Of a stretch of DNA of 64,000 nucleotides, positions 53,960 to 62,973 are shown piece after piece (the stretch's first letter is position 1; every line of letters begins with the position of its first letter). A model generated the notes under the pieces. That model did no database searches and was not told where the DNA came from. It saw only the letters and a program-made list of their open reading frames with translations. The stretch lies in assembly GCF_040147005.1 (NCBI RefSeq), contig NZ_JAMSHO010000001.1, forward strand, positions 1,302,001-1,366,000, written 5' to 3'. The stretch is from Halomonas sp. H10-9-1. GTDB taxonomy: Bacteria > Pseudomonadota > Gammaproteobacteria > Pseudomonadales > Halomonadaceae. The translations under genes and the position numbers were made by a program.

Positions 53960-54293
53960 CGAGCATCTTGCTCTCCATCATTTTGCCCATGCCCGGGCCG
54001 GTGATAAAGGAGATCGCCTTAACCTTGCTGTCTTCGTCTATCGGGAAGAGCATTACAGTTGGTTGTTAGGGCAACTGACCGAAGAGCGTGTTTCAGACCT
54101 CTTTTCGCACCGTGGCGTTACCAGAGTGAGACGCTACCCTATGGCTAATCTCGCTGGTATTAATTTTGTGCTAGACGACGTGCTTCAAGGAGGGGTGAAT
54201 GGTTCCCTCAATCTTGATGGTCACGGCAAGACGCTATCTGCGATGCTGCTTTCAATGTTGGTTGAGAGCCCTGTCGCGCTGAAGTTATCCTGA
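53952..54293 (+). CDS. Small AtuA C-terminal-domain-like protein
   Basis: 113 residues: LHHFAHARAGDKGDRLNLAVFVY and the final NFVLDDVLQGGVNGSLNLDGHGKTLSAMLL match the ferredoxin-fold domain that forms the C-terminus of long AtuA proteins, here a separate gene. The TGA stop lies inside the end of the adjacent IS1380 element (CCTGA), so the native last residues may have been lost. The stretch is AT-richer than the upstream operon genes. Confidence 0.8.
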   Translation: MHSEHLALHHFAHARAGDKGDRLNLAVFVYREEHYSWLLGQLTEERVSDLFSHRGVTRVRRYPMANLAGINFVLDDVLQGGVNGSLNLDGHGKTLSAMLLSMLVESPVALKLS

Positions 54294-55184
54294 ATCCGTG
54301 AGACCAGCCCCCAGAAATGCTTCTAACCTACTGAACTGCATGGCAATATAGCGAATATCGCCATTCACCCAGATAGTGCCATGCCCAACGTCAAATTCCG
54401 TGCCAGTCGCCGCACCCTCACCAGCCACGCCGGGCTGTCCATCATCGGGCAGTGCTTCGAGATCGCTGGCGTCGATAGCATCGACGGGCGCTTCCCCACC
54501 ACGCTGGGCATGCGCACCAGCGATGTGGTCAAAAGCTACCTGGGCCTGCTGTGTCTGGGCATGAGCGACTATGACGCCATCGAAAACTTCCGCCGCGACA
54601 AGCCCTTCCAACAGCTGCTGACCCTGCAAAAGGTGCCGAGCACGGCGACGCTGCGACAGCGGCTGGAGAAACTTGCCGCCAACGACCTGCAGGCGCGCAC
54701 CGCCACCTGGTCCACGACCCTGCTGTCACTGATCGAAGCACCGATCACCGCCGAGACGACGCACGTCTGCCTGGACATCGACACCTTCGTCATGGACAAC
54801 AGCAACTCGAAGAAGGAAGGCGTTTCGCGGACTTACCAGAAGGTCGATGGCTACACCCCGATCGCCGCCTATCTGGGCAACGAAGGGTGGTGCCTGGGTC
54901 TGGAACTGCGTCCTGGCAAGCAGCACACCATGAAGGAGAGCAACGCCTTCCTGGAGCGGGTACTGCCTCGCGCCCAAGGCCTGACCGAGCAACCGATCCT
55001 GTTACGCGAGGACAGCGGCTTCGACAGCCAGGCGCACCTGGCGCTTCTCGAACAGCAGCGCCAGGTCTTTGCCGACGAGGGGCGCCGGCTCGACTATGTC
55101 GTCAAATGGAACCCGCTATGCGACGTCAACTACTTTGGCCGCTTGGCGACAATTAAAATGGCCGGTTGGGTGGGGTAGTTGTCG

Positions 55185-55958
55185 TCAGTCCGACGACCCA
55201 GCTTTTCCTCCTTGTAATTGTCGTTGATAAGCACGCTTACGGTAGCTCTCCCCGCTCAGCTCCATCAGCGTGGCGTGGTGCACCAACCGGTCGATGGCAG
55301 CCACTGCCATCATGCTGTCGGGGAAGATACTGTCCCAGGCGCTGAACGGCTGGTTGGCGGTGATGATCAGGCTGGCCGACTCGTAGCGATGGGCGATCAG
55401 CTCGAACAGCACTGACGTCTCGGCCTCGCTGCGTTGGACGTAGCCGATATCGTCGATCACCAGCACGGCGTACTTGTCGAGCTTGATCAGGGCGTCGCTC
55501 AGGCGCAGTGCCTGCTTGGCAGCCTGGAGCTCCTGGACCAGGCTTGAGGCGGTGGCGTAGCGCACCCGGTAACCCTGGTCGACCAGCGTATGCCCGAGCC
55601 CGGCCGCCACGTGGCTCTTGCCGACGCCGGAGGGCCCAAACAGCAGCAGGTTGTGAGCCTGGTCGACCCACTGCGTGTCGCCGGCCAAGGCGCTCAGTTG
55701 CCGGCGCTGCTCGGCCGCGATGGCGTCGAACTCGAAGGACTCCAGCGTCTTGCCCACCGGCAGCCGGGCCTCCTTGAGGTGCCGGGCCAGCCGGCGTCGC
55801 TCACGCTCGGCCAGCTCGTGCTCGCATAGGGCGGCCAGTGTTTGTGGCAGGCTCCAGTTTTCGGCTCGGGCGCGGGTTTCCAGCTGGGGCCAGCAGGCGG
55901 CCATGGTGGGCAGGCGGAGCTGTCGCAGTAGCAGCGGCAGCGTCTGGGCATCAGGCAT
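55185..55958 (-). CDS. istB: IS21-family transposition helper ATPase IstB
   Basis: 257 residues from MPDAQTLPLLLRQLRLPTMAA. AAA+ ATPase with Walker A LLLFGPSGVGKSHVAAGLG (about 110) and Walker B YAVLVIDDIGYVQRSEAE, then the sensor region SLIITANQPFSAWDSIFPD. It promotes strand transfer with IstA. Its start overlaps the istA stop by eight bases, typical coupling in IS21. Confidence 0.93.
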   Translation of the reverse strand: MPDAQTLPLLLRQLRLPTMAACWPQLETRARAENWSLPQTLAALCEHELAERERRRLARHLKEARLPVGKTLESFEFDAIAAEQRRQLSALAGDTQWVDQAHNLLLFGPSGVGKSHVAAGLGHTLVDQGYRVRYATASSLVQELQAAKQALRLSDALIKLDKYAVLVIDDIGYVQRSEAETSVLFELIAHRYESASLIITANQPFSAWDSIFPDSMMAVAAIDRLVHHATLMELSGESYRKRAYQRQLQGGKAGSSD

Positions 55959-57474
55959 GGCAGCCCACCTCTGTGGTCGGCACGCTGGGCACCAGATGGT
56001 TGTAGCTGGCGATGTCATGCTGAGTCACCTGGGGGAAAACCAGCGTGGCGCTCGGCGTGGCGGCGAAGCGGGCCTGGAGCTCGGCCAGCGTCGGGCTCTT
56101 CCCGCGCGCCAGGGCGCCCAGCCAGTAACTGGCGATCGCCTCGGCCTGGTCCTGCTCGGCGGCCAACGCCAGAGCGCCAACGATGCGCTTGCAGGCCTCG
56201 GCGACCGGCAAGGCGGCGGTCAGCCGGGCGTACAGCTCGCGCCACTCCGCACTCGGCAACAGGTCGTCGCGGAACGTCAGCCCCGCCAGCGCCCGGGGCT
56301 TGCGGACCAGCCAGCCGATCACATGGCGGTAATCGATGACCCGCAACCGGCCGCTTTCCGGCGTGGCATGCAGCCGCCTCAGCGTCAGCAATGCTTGCTG
56401 TGCGTGATGCAGCACCAAGCGATCATCGTAAAGGTGCACCCGCAGGTTCTCGCCGATCAGCCGGGACGGCACCGAGTAGAGCACCTTGCGCACCTGGATG
56501 GTGCTGGAGGTAGTGACGCGCACCGTCACCTCGCTGTAGTCGGTACCGGGCCGGCTGGGCAGTGGCTGCAGCGCGCCACGCTCGACGGTGATCCGGGCCG
56601 CGTTGCGGCGGTTGATCGCGGTGGTCACCTCATCGAGGAAGGCCTGGTAGTCATCGAGGCTAGCGAAGTCCTGGGAGCCGCGCAGCGTCAGGCGCTGTTG
56701 CAGACGCCGCTTGAAGTGGCCATGCGGCGACTCGATGCTGGCGTTTTCATGGCCGCGCCCTGGGTTATTACGGGTGGCCGTCATGCCGTAGTGAGCGCAC
56801 AGGGCAGCATAACGCTCGGTGAGGTCGGCTTCCGCCTCCCGGCCGAGGTTGCGGAAGGCCGCCGACAAGCTGTCGGTGCGGTGCTCCGCGGGGACACCGC
56901 CAAGCCGCTCCAGCGCACGGGTCAGGCCTTCAGCCAGCGCCGGGTAGCTCTCGCCACCGAGCACCACCCGGACATAACACCAGCCGCTGTAGGCCAGGCG
57001 GAAGTGGTAAAGCCGGTGATCAAGCAGCTCCCCTGCCACGGTAATGACAATCCCCTTGAGCTCGGTGAAGTCGGAGAGGCCGCGCAGCCCGGGGCCATGG
57101 GTTTGCGGGAACATTACCTCTTTCTCCGGGCCATGCGCGGCTCGCCAGCCCTTGACCCGGCGCTGCAGGGTTCGCAGCAGGCTGTCCGGGTACTGGCCGG
57201 GGTGCTGCTCCTGCAACCACTCCAGCAGGGTCAGTGCCTGCAAGCCCGGGGCGGCGGCCAGCTGGGGGACGAGCGTGGTCTCCCACACATCGGCGAAGGG
57301 GTCGGGCCGGGTTCGCCAGTGTCGTGATGCCTGCGGCTCGGAGGACTCGGCCCGGCGTTCGAGGCGGCGAGCGGTTCTAACGGAGAGGCCGGCCTTGGCG
57401 GCGGCGACCTCCTGGGTCTGGCCTTGTTGACGTTGCGACATATAGAGCGTGACCTGTTGGCTGGTGACCGCCAT
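55951..57474 (-). CDS. istA: IS21-family transposase IstA
   Basis: 507 residues. N-terminal HTH (QEVAAAKAGLSVRTARRLERR), then an rve-type integrase core: SDFTELKGIVITVAGELLDHRL (first Asp), HRTDSLSAAFRN (second Asp) and ARGHENASIESPHGHFKRRL-type segment carrying the Glu (NPGRGHENASIESPHGHF). C-terminal beta domain with YSEVTVRVTTSSTIQVRKVLYSVPSRLIG. Looks intact. Confidence 0.93.
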   Translation of the reverse strand: MAVTSQQVTLYMSQRQQGQTQEVAAAKAGLSVRTARRLERRAESSEPQASRHWRTRPDPFADVWETTLVPQLAAAPGLQALTLLEWLQEQHPGQYPDSLLRTLQRRVKGWRAAHGPEKEVMFPQTHGPGLRGLSDFTELKGIVITVAGELLDHRLYHFRLAYSGWCYVRVVLGGESYPALAEGLTRALERLGGVPAEHRTDSLSAAFRNLGREAEADLTERYAALCAHYGMTATRNNPGRGHENASIESPHGHFKRRLQQRLTLRGSQDFASLDDYQAFLDEVTTAINRRNAARITVERGALQPLPSRPGTDYSEVTVRVTTSSTIQVRKVLYSVPSRLIGENLRVHLYDDRLVLHHAQQALLTLRRLHATPESGRLRVIDYRHVIGWLVRKPRALAGLTFRDDLLPSAEWRELYARLTAALPVAEACKRIVGALALAAEQDQAEAIASYWLGALARGKSPTLAELQARFAATPSATLVFPQVTQHDIASYNHLVPSVPTTEVGCHA

Positions 57475-58423
57475 ACCGGCTCCCTGGTGGGTCGGGACAA
57501 GCGGTCAAGCTTAGGGCAACCGGTCACAGTAGTTGTCGTCGGCCGGCCAGAGTAATTGTCGCTCTATACCCGCGCGGCTCGGCCACGGCCGATCAGGATA
57601 CCTGGTTGGCTGTGGCGGCGGACTACTGGGAAGAGCTGCGTCCTGGCAAGCGCCAGGCGCTGTGGACGCAGACCGTCTCGATCCACGACGACAACAAGAC
57701 CGAATACGTCGTCCAACGCGTGATGCGCCTGGTCGAGCGCACCGCCGATCGCGATGGCCAGTTGCTGCTCGAACCGGACTATGAGTTGGAAGGCTGGTGG
57801 ACCAGCCTGGACGAGGCGCCGGAGGCGGTGATCAAACGCTACCAGGCGCATGCCACCCACGAGCAATTCCACAGTGAGATCAAGACCGATCTCGACCTGG
57901 AGCGGCTGCCGTCGGGCAAGTTCGCCACCAACGATCTGATCCTGCACCTCGCCCAGCTGGCCTACAACATCCTGCGGCTGATGGGGCAGCTGGGCATGAC
58001 CGGCGAGCTGAGCCCGGTGCGCCATCCCGCCAAGCGGCGCCGGATCCGCACCGTGCTACAAGAGCTGGTGCATCGTGCGGCGCTCGTGGTTCAAAAGGCG
58101 CGGCAGATCATCCTCGACTTCGGGCAGGACATCGGACGCATGACGGTATTGAACACCTTGCGAAGCCGCCTGCGCTATCCCCGAGGCAGGCCATGCTGAT
58201 CGTCTGTCGTACAAAGGCACCACGCAGAGAGCTGACGGTCATCGGCAGCCAGTATCACCGTGTCCGGCGGGTAGAAATGCCTGTCAAAATGGGCTGCTCT
58301 CGTCGGTCAGCGTCGCCATGGTTGGTCCTCCCCGGGATGCGTTCAGCGGTTGAGACGGAATCGGCGGTCAAAAAAATGCTCGCTGGCGGTGATAGGGGAA
58401 GTGTCGGCGCTGGCTTCACGGAA

Positions 58424-58597
58424 TCAGGATCCACTTATTGTATGGTTGAACAATTTAGATCCAAAACAGCTTTCCAGTTGAGAGATTCTGTTGGCCACTG
58501 TGGCCCTAGAAGTTCCAAGGGAGGCTGCAGCATGCGCGATCCTTTTGCATCTATGCAGTGCCAGAAAGTACTCAAGATCTTCCTGGCAAAGGATCAA
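58424..58597 (-). pseudogene. LysR-family regulator stump truncated by the IS1380 end
   Basis: Read on the minus strand, this AT-richer stretch encodes EDLEYFLALHRCKRIAHAAA, SLGTSRATVANRISQLESCF and GSKLFNH, the winged-HTH start of a LysR regulator. The frame closes at a TGA formed by the IS1380 terminal repeat (58424-58426). The whole effector domain is missing. A TTG at 58595-58597 could be the start; no ATG is in frame, so the exact start is uncertain. Confidence 0.7.
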
Positions 58598-58774
58598 GGA
58601 GGCATCCCCAACGTTGCCTGCAGGTGAGCCACCTTTCGTGACGCTTGGCTGACATTGTGGTTACGGTTTCGTGGCCATCGACTCTAACCTGGATATTGCA
58701 TCAGACATGAAAAAGGCGGCTGAAAATCGGTTATGATTCAAGGGCCTAATCCAGAATCAACCGCTACAGCCGCC

Positions 58775-60094
58775 ATGACAAAATGTACCACGCCGTCCAC
58801 TTCCTTTCCACGCTGCAAAGGCCGTCAGGTCATCGCCCGTTTCGATGGCGGTGATGTCACCTCCGACGGCGGTATCCTGCTGCTGCGGCAGCTCGATCGC
58901 GAGATGGGCCTGACCCGCGCCGTCGCTCGCCGGCTCAGCGACGAGCGCGACCCGCAGCGCTGCCTGCATCGCACCGAAACCCTGGTCCGGCAGCGCGTTT
59001 TCGGCCTGGCGCTGGGCTATGAGGATCTCAATGACCACCAGGCCCTGCGTCACGACATCGCCTTGCAGACCGCAGTCGATACCGATGGCGTGCTGGCCAG
59101 CCAGTCCACCTTGTGTCGCTTCGAGCAGCAGGCCGATCGAGACTGGGCGGTTACCATCCACGAGGAGATGATCGAGCAGTTCATCCGCTCGTTCCGGCGG
59201 CCACCCAAGAAGCCGCTCTACCTCGACTTCGATGCCACCGACGATCGGGTGCATGGCCAGCAGCTCGGGCGGCACTTCAACGGCTACTACAACCACTACA
59301 TCTTCCTGCCGCTGTTCGTGTTCTGTGGCGACCAGCTGCTGGTCAGCTACCTTCGTCCGGCCTCGCTGGATGCCGCTCACCACGCCGGTGCCATCCTCGC
59401 CCTGTTGGTCCGGCGGCTGCGCCAGGCGTGGCATGAGGTGAAGATTGTCTTCCGAGGCGACAGCGGCTTCTGCCGTCCGCTGATTCTCAACTGGTGCGAC
59501 CGCCACGGCGTCGATTACATCATCGGCCTCGCCGGCAACAAGCGCTTGGCCAAGCTGGCTCTGGACATCGACTACACGTCGGCTATCCGCTTCGAGAAGA
59601 GTTGGGAGAAGGAGCGTGTCTTCGGCTTCATCGAGTACGCTGCCAAGAGCTGGAAGGAGCGTCGACGAAAGGTCATCGTCAAGTCCGAGACCAGCCGGCG
59701 TGGCTTCAACACCCGCTATGTGGTCACCAGCCTGCGCGGCTGCAGCGCCGAGTGGCTCTATGACCACCGCTACTGTGCCCGGGGCGAGATGGAGAACCGC
59801 ATCAAGGAGCAGCAGTTCCTGTTCTCCGACCGCACCAGCTGCCACGAATGGTGGCCCAACCAGTACCGACTGCTGCTGTCGGGGTTGGCCTACCTGCTGC
59901 TGGAGCGGCTACGCCGGATTTACCTCAGGCGCACCGCCTTCGCCCAGGCCCAGGTCAACACCCTCCGCCTGAAGCTGCTGAAGATCGGCGCTGTCATCAC
60001 CCGCAACACGCGCACGATTCGGCTGATGTTGAGCAGCCAGTACCCGGAGCAGGACCTCTTCCTGAAGCTGGCCAACAAGCTGGTGCCCGGATAG
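58775..60094 (+). CDS. IS1380-family transposase (second, different element)
   Basis: 439 residues from MTKCTTPSTSFPRCKGRQ. DDE motifs: YLDFDATDDRVHG (first Asp), IVFRGDSGFCRPLILNW (second Asp; R-x-D-S-G-F signature) and CARGEMENRIKEQQFLFSDRTS (Glu, N-R-I-K-E). It is unlike the split IS1380 transposase next to it. Appears full length. I could not identify convincing terminal inverted repeats on either side. Confidence 0.9.
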   Translation: MTKCTTPSTSFPRCKGRQVIARFDGGDVTSDGGILLLRQLDREMGLTRAVARRLSDERDPQRCLHRTETLVRQRVFGLALGYEDLNDHQALRHDIALQTAVDTDGVLASQSTLCRFEQQADRDWAVTIHEEMIEQFIRSFRRPPKKPLYLDFDATDDRVHGQQLGRHFNGYYNHYIFLPLFVFCGDQLLVSYLRPASLDAAHHAGAILALLVRRLRQAWHEVKIVFRGDSGFCRPLILNWCDRHGVDYIIGLAGNKRLAKLALDIDYTSAIRFEKSWEKERVFGFIEYAAKSWKERRRKVIVKSETSRRGFNTRYVVTSLRGCSAEWLYDHRYCARGEMENRIKEQQFLFSDRTSCHEWWPNQYRLLLSGLAYLLLERLRRIYLRRTAFAQAQVNTLRLKLLKIGAVITRNTRTIRLMLSSQYPEQDLFLKLANKLVPG

Positions 60095-60345
60095 CGCCGC
60101 GGCGTGCTGTCCCCGGCACAGAAAACACATGGGGGTTGGGGGCAGTGCGTCCTGAGCGCAGAAAATTGATCAATAAATAGCCAATCTCAAGCCCGTAGCG
60201 CCATCGTCTTCACCGAGCCTGAGATCTGGGAGCGTCTGGTCGGCCCGGTGCAACATCCGGGCTAACGCACTGATTCTCTGCTAGTGACTCTCTCTGTGGC
60301 GGTTAGCCCCTTGCTTCACGAAGGCGCACTGTCACGAGATCATCA
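60095..60345. other. IS-flanking remnant region upstream of phn genes
   Basis: After the transposase, an open frame without a start (60179-60265) reads SQSQARSAIVFTEPEIWERL then VGPVQHPG and stops, probably the last codons of a chromosomal gene cut by the element. No RNA gene or clear repeat is seen in the rest. Confidence 0.4.
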
Positions 60346-60357
60346 TTGTCTAGACAA
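60346..60357. promoter_or_regulatory. Putative PhnF operator upstream of phnC
   Basis: Perfect 12-bp palindrome TTGTCTAGACAA, 55 bases before the phnC start. GTCTAGAC matches the GT-N-TA-N-AC core of HutC-subfamily GntR operators, and phnF in this cluster encodes such a regulator. The 11-mer TGTCTAGACAA recurs across the phnF start codon (62975-62985). Confidence 0.65.
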
Positions 60358-60411
60358 CTGCCTTTAACCTGATGCCCCGACACTGATGCCATTCCCAAGA
60401 GGAGAGGCATC

Positions 60412-61239
60412 ATGTCGATTCACAGCATCCTGGTCGATCGGGTCAGCAAGACCTTCGGCCAGCGCCCGGTCCTTCGCGACGTCGGCTTTTCGGTATCCCC
60501 CGGTGAGATGGTTGCCCTGGTAGGTCCCTCGGGTTCCGGCAAGTCCACCCTGATGCGCCATATGGCCGGCCTGACCCGTGCCAACCGCGACAGCCACAGC
60601 CGCATCCAGGTGCTCGGCCGCGACATTCAGCGCGCCGGCCGCCTGTCTCGCCGCACCCGCGAAGAGTGTTGCCGTACCGGCTACATCTTCCAGCAGTTCA
60701 ACCTCGTCGGCCGCCTGAGCGTGCTCACCAATGTGTTGATCGGACGCCTGGGCAGCATGCCACGTGGCCGTTCCCTGCTGGGCCGCTTTACCGCCGCTGA
60801 AGTCGACCAGGCGCTGCGGGCCCTGGCCCGGGTCGGCATCGACGCCTTGGCCCATCAGCGCGCCAACACCCTCTCCGGCGGCCAGATGCAGCGCGTGGCC
60901 ATCGCCCGCGTCTTGATGCAGGACGCCGACATCATCCTCGCCGACGAGCCGATCGCTTCGCTGGACCCGCGCAGCTCCCGCGAAGTGATGGAGATCCTGG
61001 CCCGCATCAACGCCGAGGATGGCCGCACCGTGCTGGTCACCCTGCATCAGGTGGAGGTGGCCCGCCGTTTCTGCCCGCGCACCATTGCGCTGAAGGAGGG
61101 CCGGCTCTATTTCGATGGCCCCACCAGCGATCTCACCGATGCGCGCCTCGAGGCGCTCTACGCCAACGCCGGCCTGGATGAGCTGCACGCCAGGCCGGCT
61201 CCCCAAGACATCGGCAACGCCATCGGGGCGTTGGGGTAG
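60412..61239 (+). CDS. phnC: Phosphonate ABC transporter ATP-binding protein PhnC
   Basis: 275 residues. Walker A LVGPSGSGKSTLMRHMAGL (about 40), Q-loop YIFQQFNLVGRLSV, signature NTLSGGQMQRVAIARVLM and Walker B IILADEPIASLDP. The QQFNLV and NVLIGRLG segments are typical of PhnC. Energises uptake of phosphonates with PhnD and PhnE. GAGGAG precedes the ATG. First gene of a phn operon in the E. coli order. Confidence 0.93.
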   Translation: MSIHSILVDRVSKTFGQRPVLRDVGFSVSPGEMVALVGPSGSGKSTLMRHMAGLTRANRDSHSRIQVLGRDIQRAGRLSRRTREECCRTGYIFQQFNLVGRLSVLTNVLIGRLGSMPRGRSLLGRFTAAEVDQALRALARVGIDALAHQRANTLSGGQMQRVAIARVLMQDADIILADEPIASLDPRSSREVMEILARINAEDGRTVLVTLHQVEVARRFCPRTIALKEGRLYFDGPTSDLTDARLEALYANAGLDELHARPAPQDIGNAIGALG

Positions 61240-61310
61240 TGCCCCGCGCCCCGGCCACTCAAAACGTGACACACCACTGAATGCTTGCTTGCCCCCAAGG
61301 AGAATTGTCC

Positions 61311-62101
61311 ATGTCCCGCTTCCCCCTGCGTCGTTTCGCGCTGCCGCTGGTCGTCGGCGCCAGCCTGTTCGCCAGCCAGCTGACCCTGGCCGACGAGGCT
61401 CTCAACTTCGGTATCATCTCCACCGAGTCCAGCCAGAACCAGGCCGACCAGTGGCAGCCCTTCCTCGACGACATGTCCCGCGAACTGGGCCGTGAGGTGA
61501 AGCCCTTCTTCGCCACCGACTATGCCGCGGTCATCCAGGCCATGCGCTTCGACAAGGTCGACCTGGCCTGGTACGGCAACAAGTCCGCCATGGAGGCCGT
61601 CGACCGTGCGGGTGGCGAGATCTTCGCCCAGACCGTGGCCCACAACGGTGCCCCGGGCTACTGGAGCCTGATGATCACCCACCGCGACAGCGACCTCGAC
61701 AGCGTCGAGGAGATGCTGGAGCGCGCCGACGAGCTGGTGTTCGGCAACGGTGATCCCAACTCGACCCGCTGGTGTGGCGCACGAACCTGCCCGAAGAGCT
61801 CAAGGCCGACCTGAGCGAGTTCTTCTATTCCTACGGCGAGACCGACGCCCAGCGCGAGATCCTCGAGCCGCTGCAGTGGCTACGTTTCGACGAGTCGAGC
61901 AACGACCAGCTGCTGCCGATTCGCCAGCTCGAGCTCTTCAAGGAGCGTGCCCAGGTGGCCAAGGATGACAGCCTCTCCAGCGAGCGGCGCGATGCCCTGC
62001 TGGCGGAGCTGGATGCCCAGCTCGACGCCCTCAACCAGCGCATGGAAGAACTCCAGGCCAGCGCCGACGACGCGCCGGCCACCGCCATGGCCAGCCAGTA
62101 A
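61311..62101 (+). pseudogene. phnD: Phosphonate-binding protein PhnD, frameshifted by an internal deletion
   Basis: Begins as a normal PhnD: signal peptide (LPLVVGASLFASQLTLAD), NFGIISTESSQNQADQWQPF, FFATDYAAVIQAMRFDKVDL, AWYGNKSAMEAVDRA, then FGNGDPNST at about 61765. There the frame jumps: the bases that follow encode, in another frame, L-V-W-R-T-N-L-P-E-E-L-K, which in intact PhnD lies roughly 80-90 residues further on. The missing part includes the S-G-F-x-V-P and N-N-T-E ligand-pocket region. The first frame ends at 61814; the second runs to 62101. Deletion at a short CGACC/CGACC-like repeat is the likely cause. AAGGAGAA marks the start. Not functional. Confidence 0.88.
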
Positions 62102-62124
62102 TCCTGACCGCCTTGCGTCATCAC

Positions 62125-62145
62125 GAGGGGCCGCGCCGGCCCCTC
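62125..62145 (+). promoter_or_regulatory. Intergenic hairpin between phnD and phnE
   Basis: GAGGGGCC-gcgcc-GGCCCCTC, a perfect 8-bp stem without a T run in the 57-base gap. Comparable to the hairpin after the TRAP binding-protein gene; likely an RNA-stability or attenuation element. Confidence 0.5.
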
Positions 62146-62158
62146 ATCGGGAGTCTCC

Positions 62159-62950
62159 ATGAACATGCAACACGCTACCCTCGAGGCCCAGTTGCCACGG
62201 CGCCGCTGGAGCACGCTGATCGGTTGGGGCCTTACGCTGGCGGTGCTTGGCTGGGCCTGGCAGGGCGCCGAGATGCAGTCGGGCCAACTGGTCGCCAACG
62301 CCGGTAACATGGCCGAGCTCGCCGGCGACTTCATGCCGCCGAGCCTGGGCAACCTTGGCCACTACATCGACCAGATGCTGGTCACCATCCAGATCGCCAT
62401 CTGGGGCACGCTGCTCGCGGTGATCTGCGCGGTGCCCTGTAGCCTGCTCTCGTCAGAAAACCTCGCCCCCTGGTGGATCCACCAGCCGATGCGGCGCCTG
62501 ATGGATGCCTGTCGCGCCATCAACGAGCTGGTCTTCGCGATGCTCTTCGTGGTCGCCGTGGGCCTGGGGCCCTTCGCCGGCACCCTGGCGCTCTTCGTGC
62601 ATACCACCGGGGTGCTCGCCAAGCTCTTCTCCGAGGCCGTGGAGGCCAGCGATGCCGGCCCCATGGAGGGCGTGCGGGTCACTGGGGCCGGGCGCATCGA
62701 AGAGATCATATTCGGGTTGATTCCCCAGGTGCTGCCGCTGTGGATCTCGGTGAGCCTCTACCGCTTCGAGTCCAACATCCGCTCGGCCACCGTGCTGGGC
62801 ATGGTCGGCGGTGGCGGCATCGGCGTCGCGCTGTGGGAAACCATGCGCGGCTTCCAGTACACCGAGACCGCCACCATCCTGCTGGTGATCATCGTTGCCG
62901 TGACCCTGCTCGACATGATCTCGCAACAGGTTCGCAAGCGCTTCATCTGA
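62159..62950 (+). CDS. phnE: Phosphonate ABC transporter permease PhnE
   Basis: 263 residues with about six membrane helices. The cytoplasmic coupling loop [32 protein letters not shown] is the EAA motif of binding-protein-dependent permeases; [22 protein letters not shown] is typical of PhnE. It is intact, but without PhnD the transporter should not import phosphonates unless another binding protein substitutes. Confidence 0.92.
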   Translation: MNMQHATLEAQLPRRRWSTLIGWGLTLAVLGWAWQGAEMQSGQLVANAGNMAELAGDFMPPSLGNLGHYIDQMLVTIQIAIWGTLLAVICAVPCSLLSSENLAPWWIHQPMRRLMDACRAINELVFAMLFVVAVGLGPFAGTLALFVHTTGVLAKLFSEAVEASDAGPMEGVRVTGAGRIEEIIFGLIPQVLPLWISVSLYRFESNIRSATVLGMVGGGGIGVALWETMRGFQYTETATILLVIIVAVTLLDMISQQVRKRFI

Positions 62951-62973
62951 AGCGCTTCTTTTCAGGAGCCGAC

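Larger units (their letters stand above)
55146..57562. mobile_element. IS21-family insertion sequence (about 2.4 kb)
   Basis: Terminal sequences GCGACAATTA-AAA-TGGCCGG (left) and, reversed, GCGACAATTA-CTC-TGGCCGG (right) bound an istA-istB pair. A second related repeat (CGACAACTACTGTGACCGG on the reverse strand) lies 23 bp inside the right end, as IS21 elements carry multiple end repeats. No unambiguous target duplication was found, so boundaries may be off by a few bases. Confidence 0.8.
54381..58199 (+). pseudogene. IS1380-family transposase split by IS21
   Basis: The N-terminal half (54381 to about 55145; MPNVKFRASRRTLTSHAGLS, LDIDTFVMDNSNSKKEGVS with the first Asp, ILLREDSGFDSQAHLALL with the second) stops in the left end of the IS21 element. 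The C-terminal half resumes after 57562 (LYPRGSATADQDTWLAVAAD; THEQFHSEIKTDLDLERLPSG with the catalytic Glu; LAYNILRLMGQLGM) and ends at 58199. The two parts are in one gene orientation and together make a full-length transposase. Not functional as it stands. Confidence 0.88.
54289..58428. mobile_element. IS1380-family element, interrupted by an IS21 element
   Basis: Imperfect terminal inverted repeats: CCTGAATCCGTGAGACCAGC at the left and, reversed, CCTGATTCCGTGAAGCCAGC at the right (ending 58428). Without the inserted IS21 the element is about 1.72 kb, normal for IS1380. No clean target duplication is visible. The left flank is the AtuA-like gene end and the right flank a LysR stump, consistent with a deletion next to the element. 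Confidence 0.8.

Noticed and set aside
54285..58432. ATCC or TTAT as target duplication of the IS1380 element
   Set aside because: ATCC occurs on both sides only if the left element end loses its first two bases, so the match is not clean; an adjacent deletion explains the absence better.
58193..58627. 144-codon plus-strand frame after the IS1380 transposase
   Set aside because: It crosses the IS terminal repeat and is antisense to the LysR stump, which has clear family sequence.
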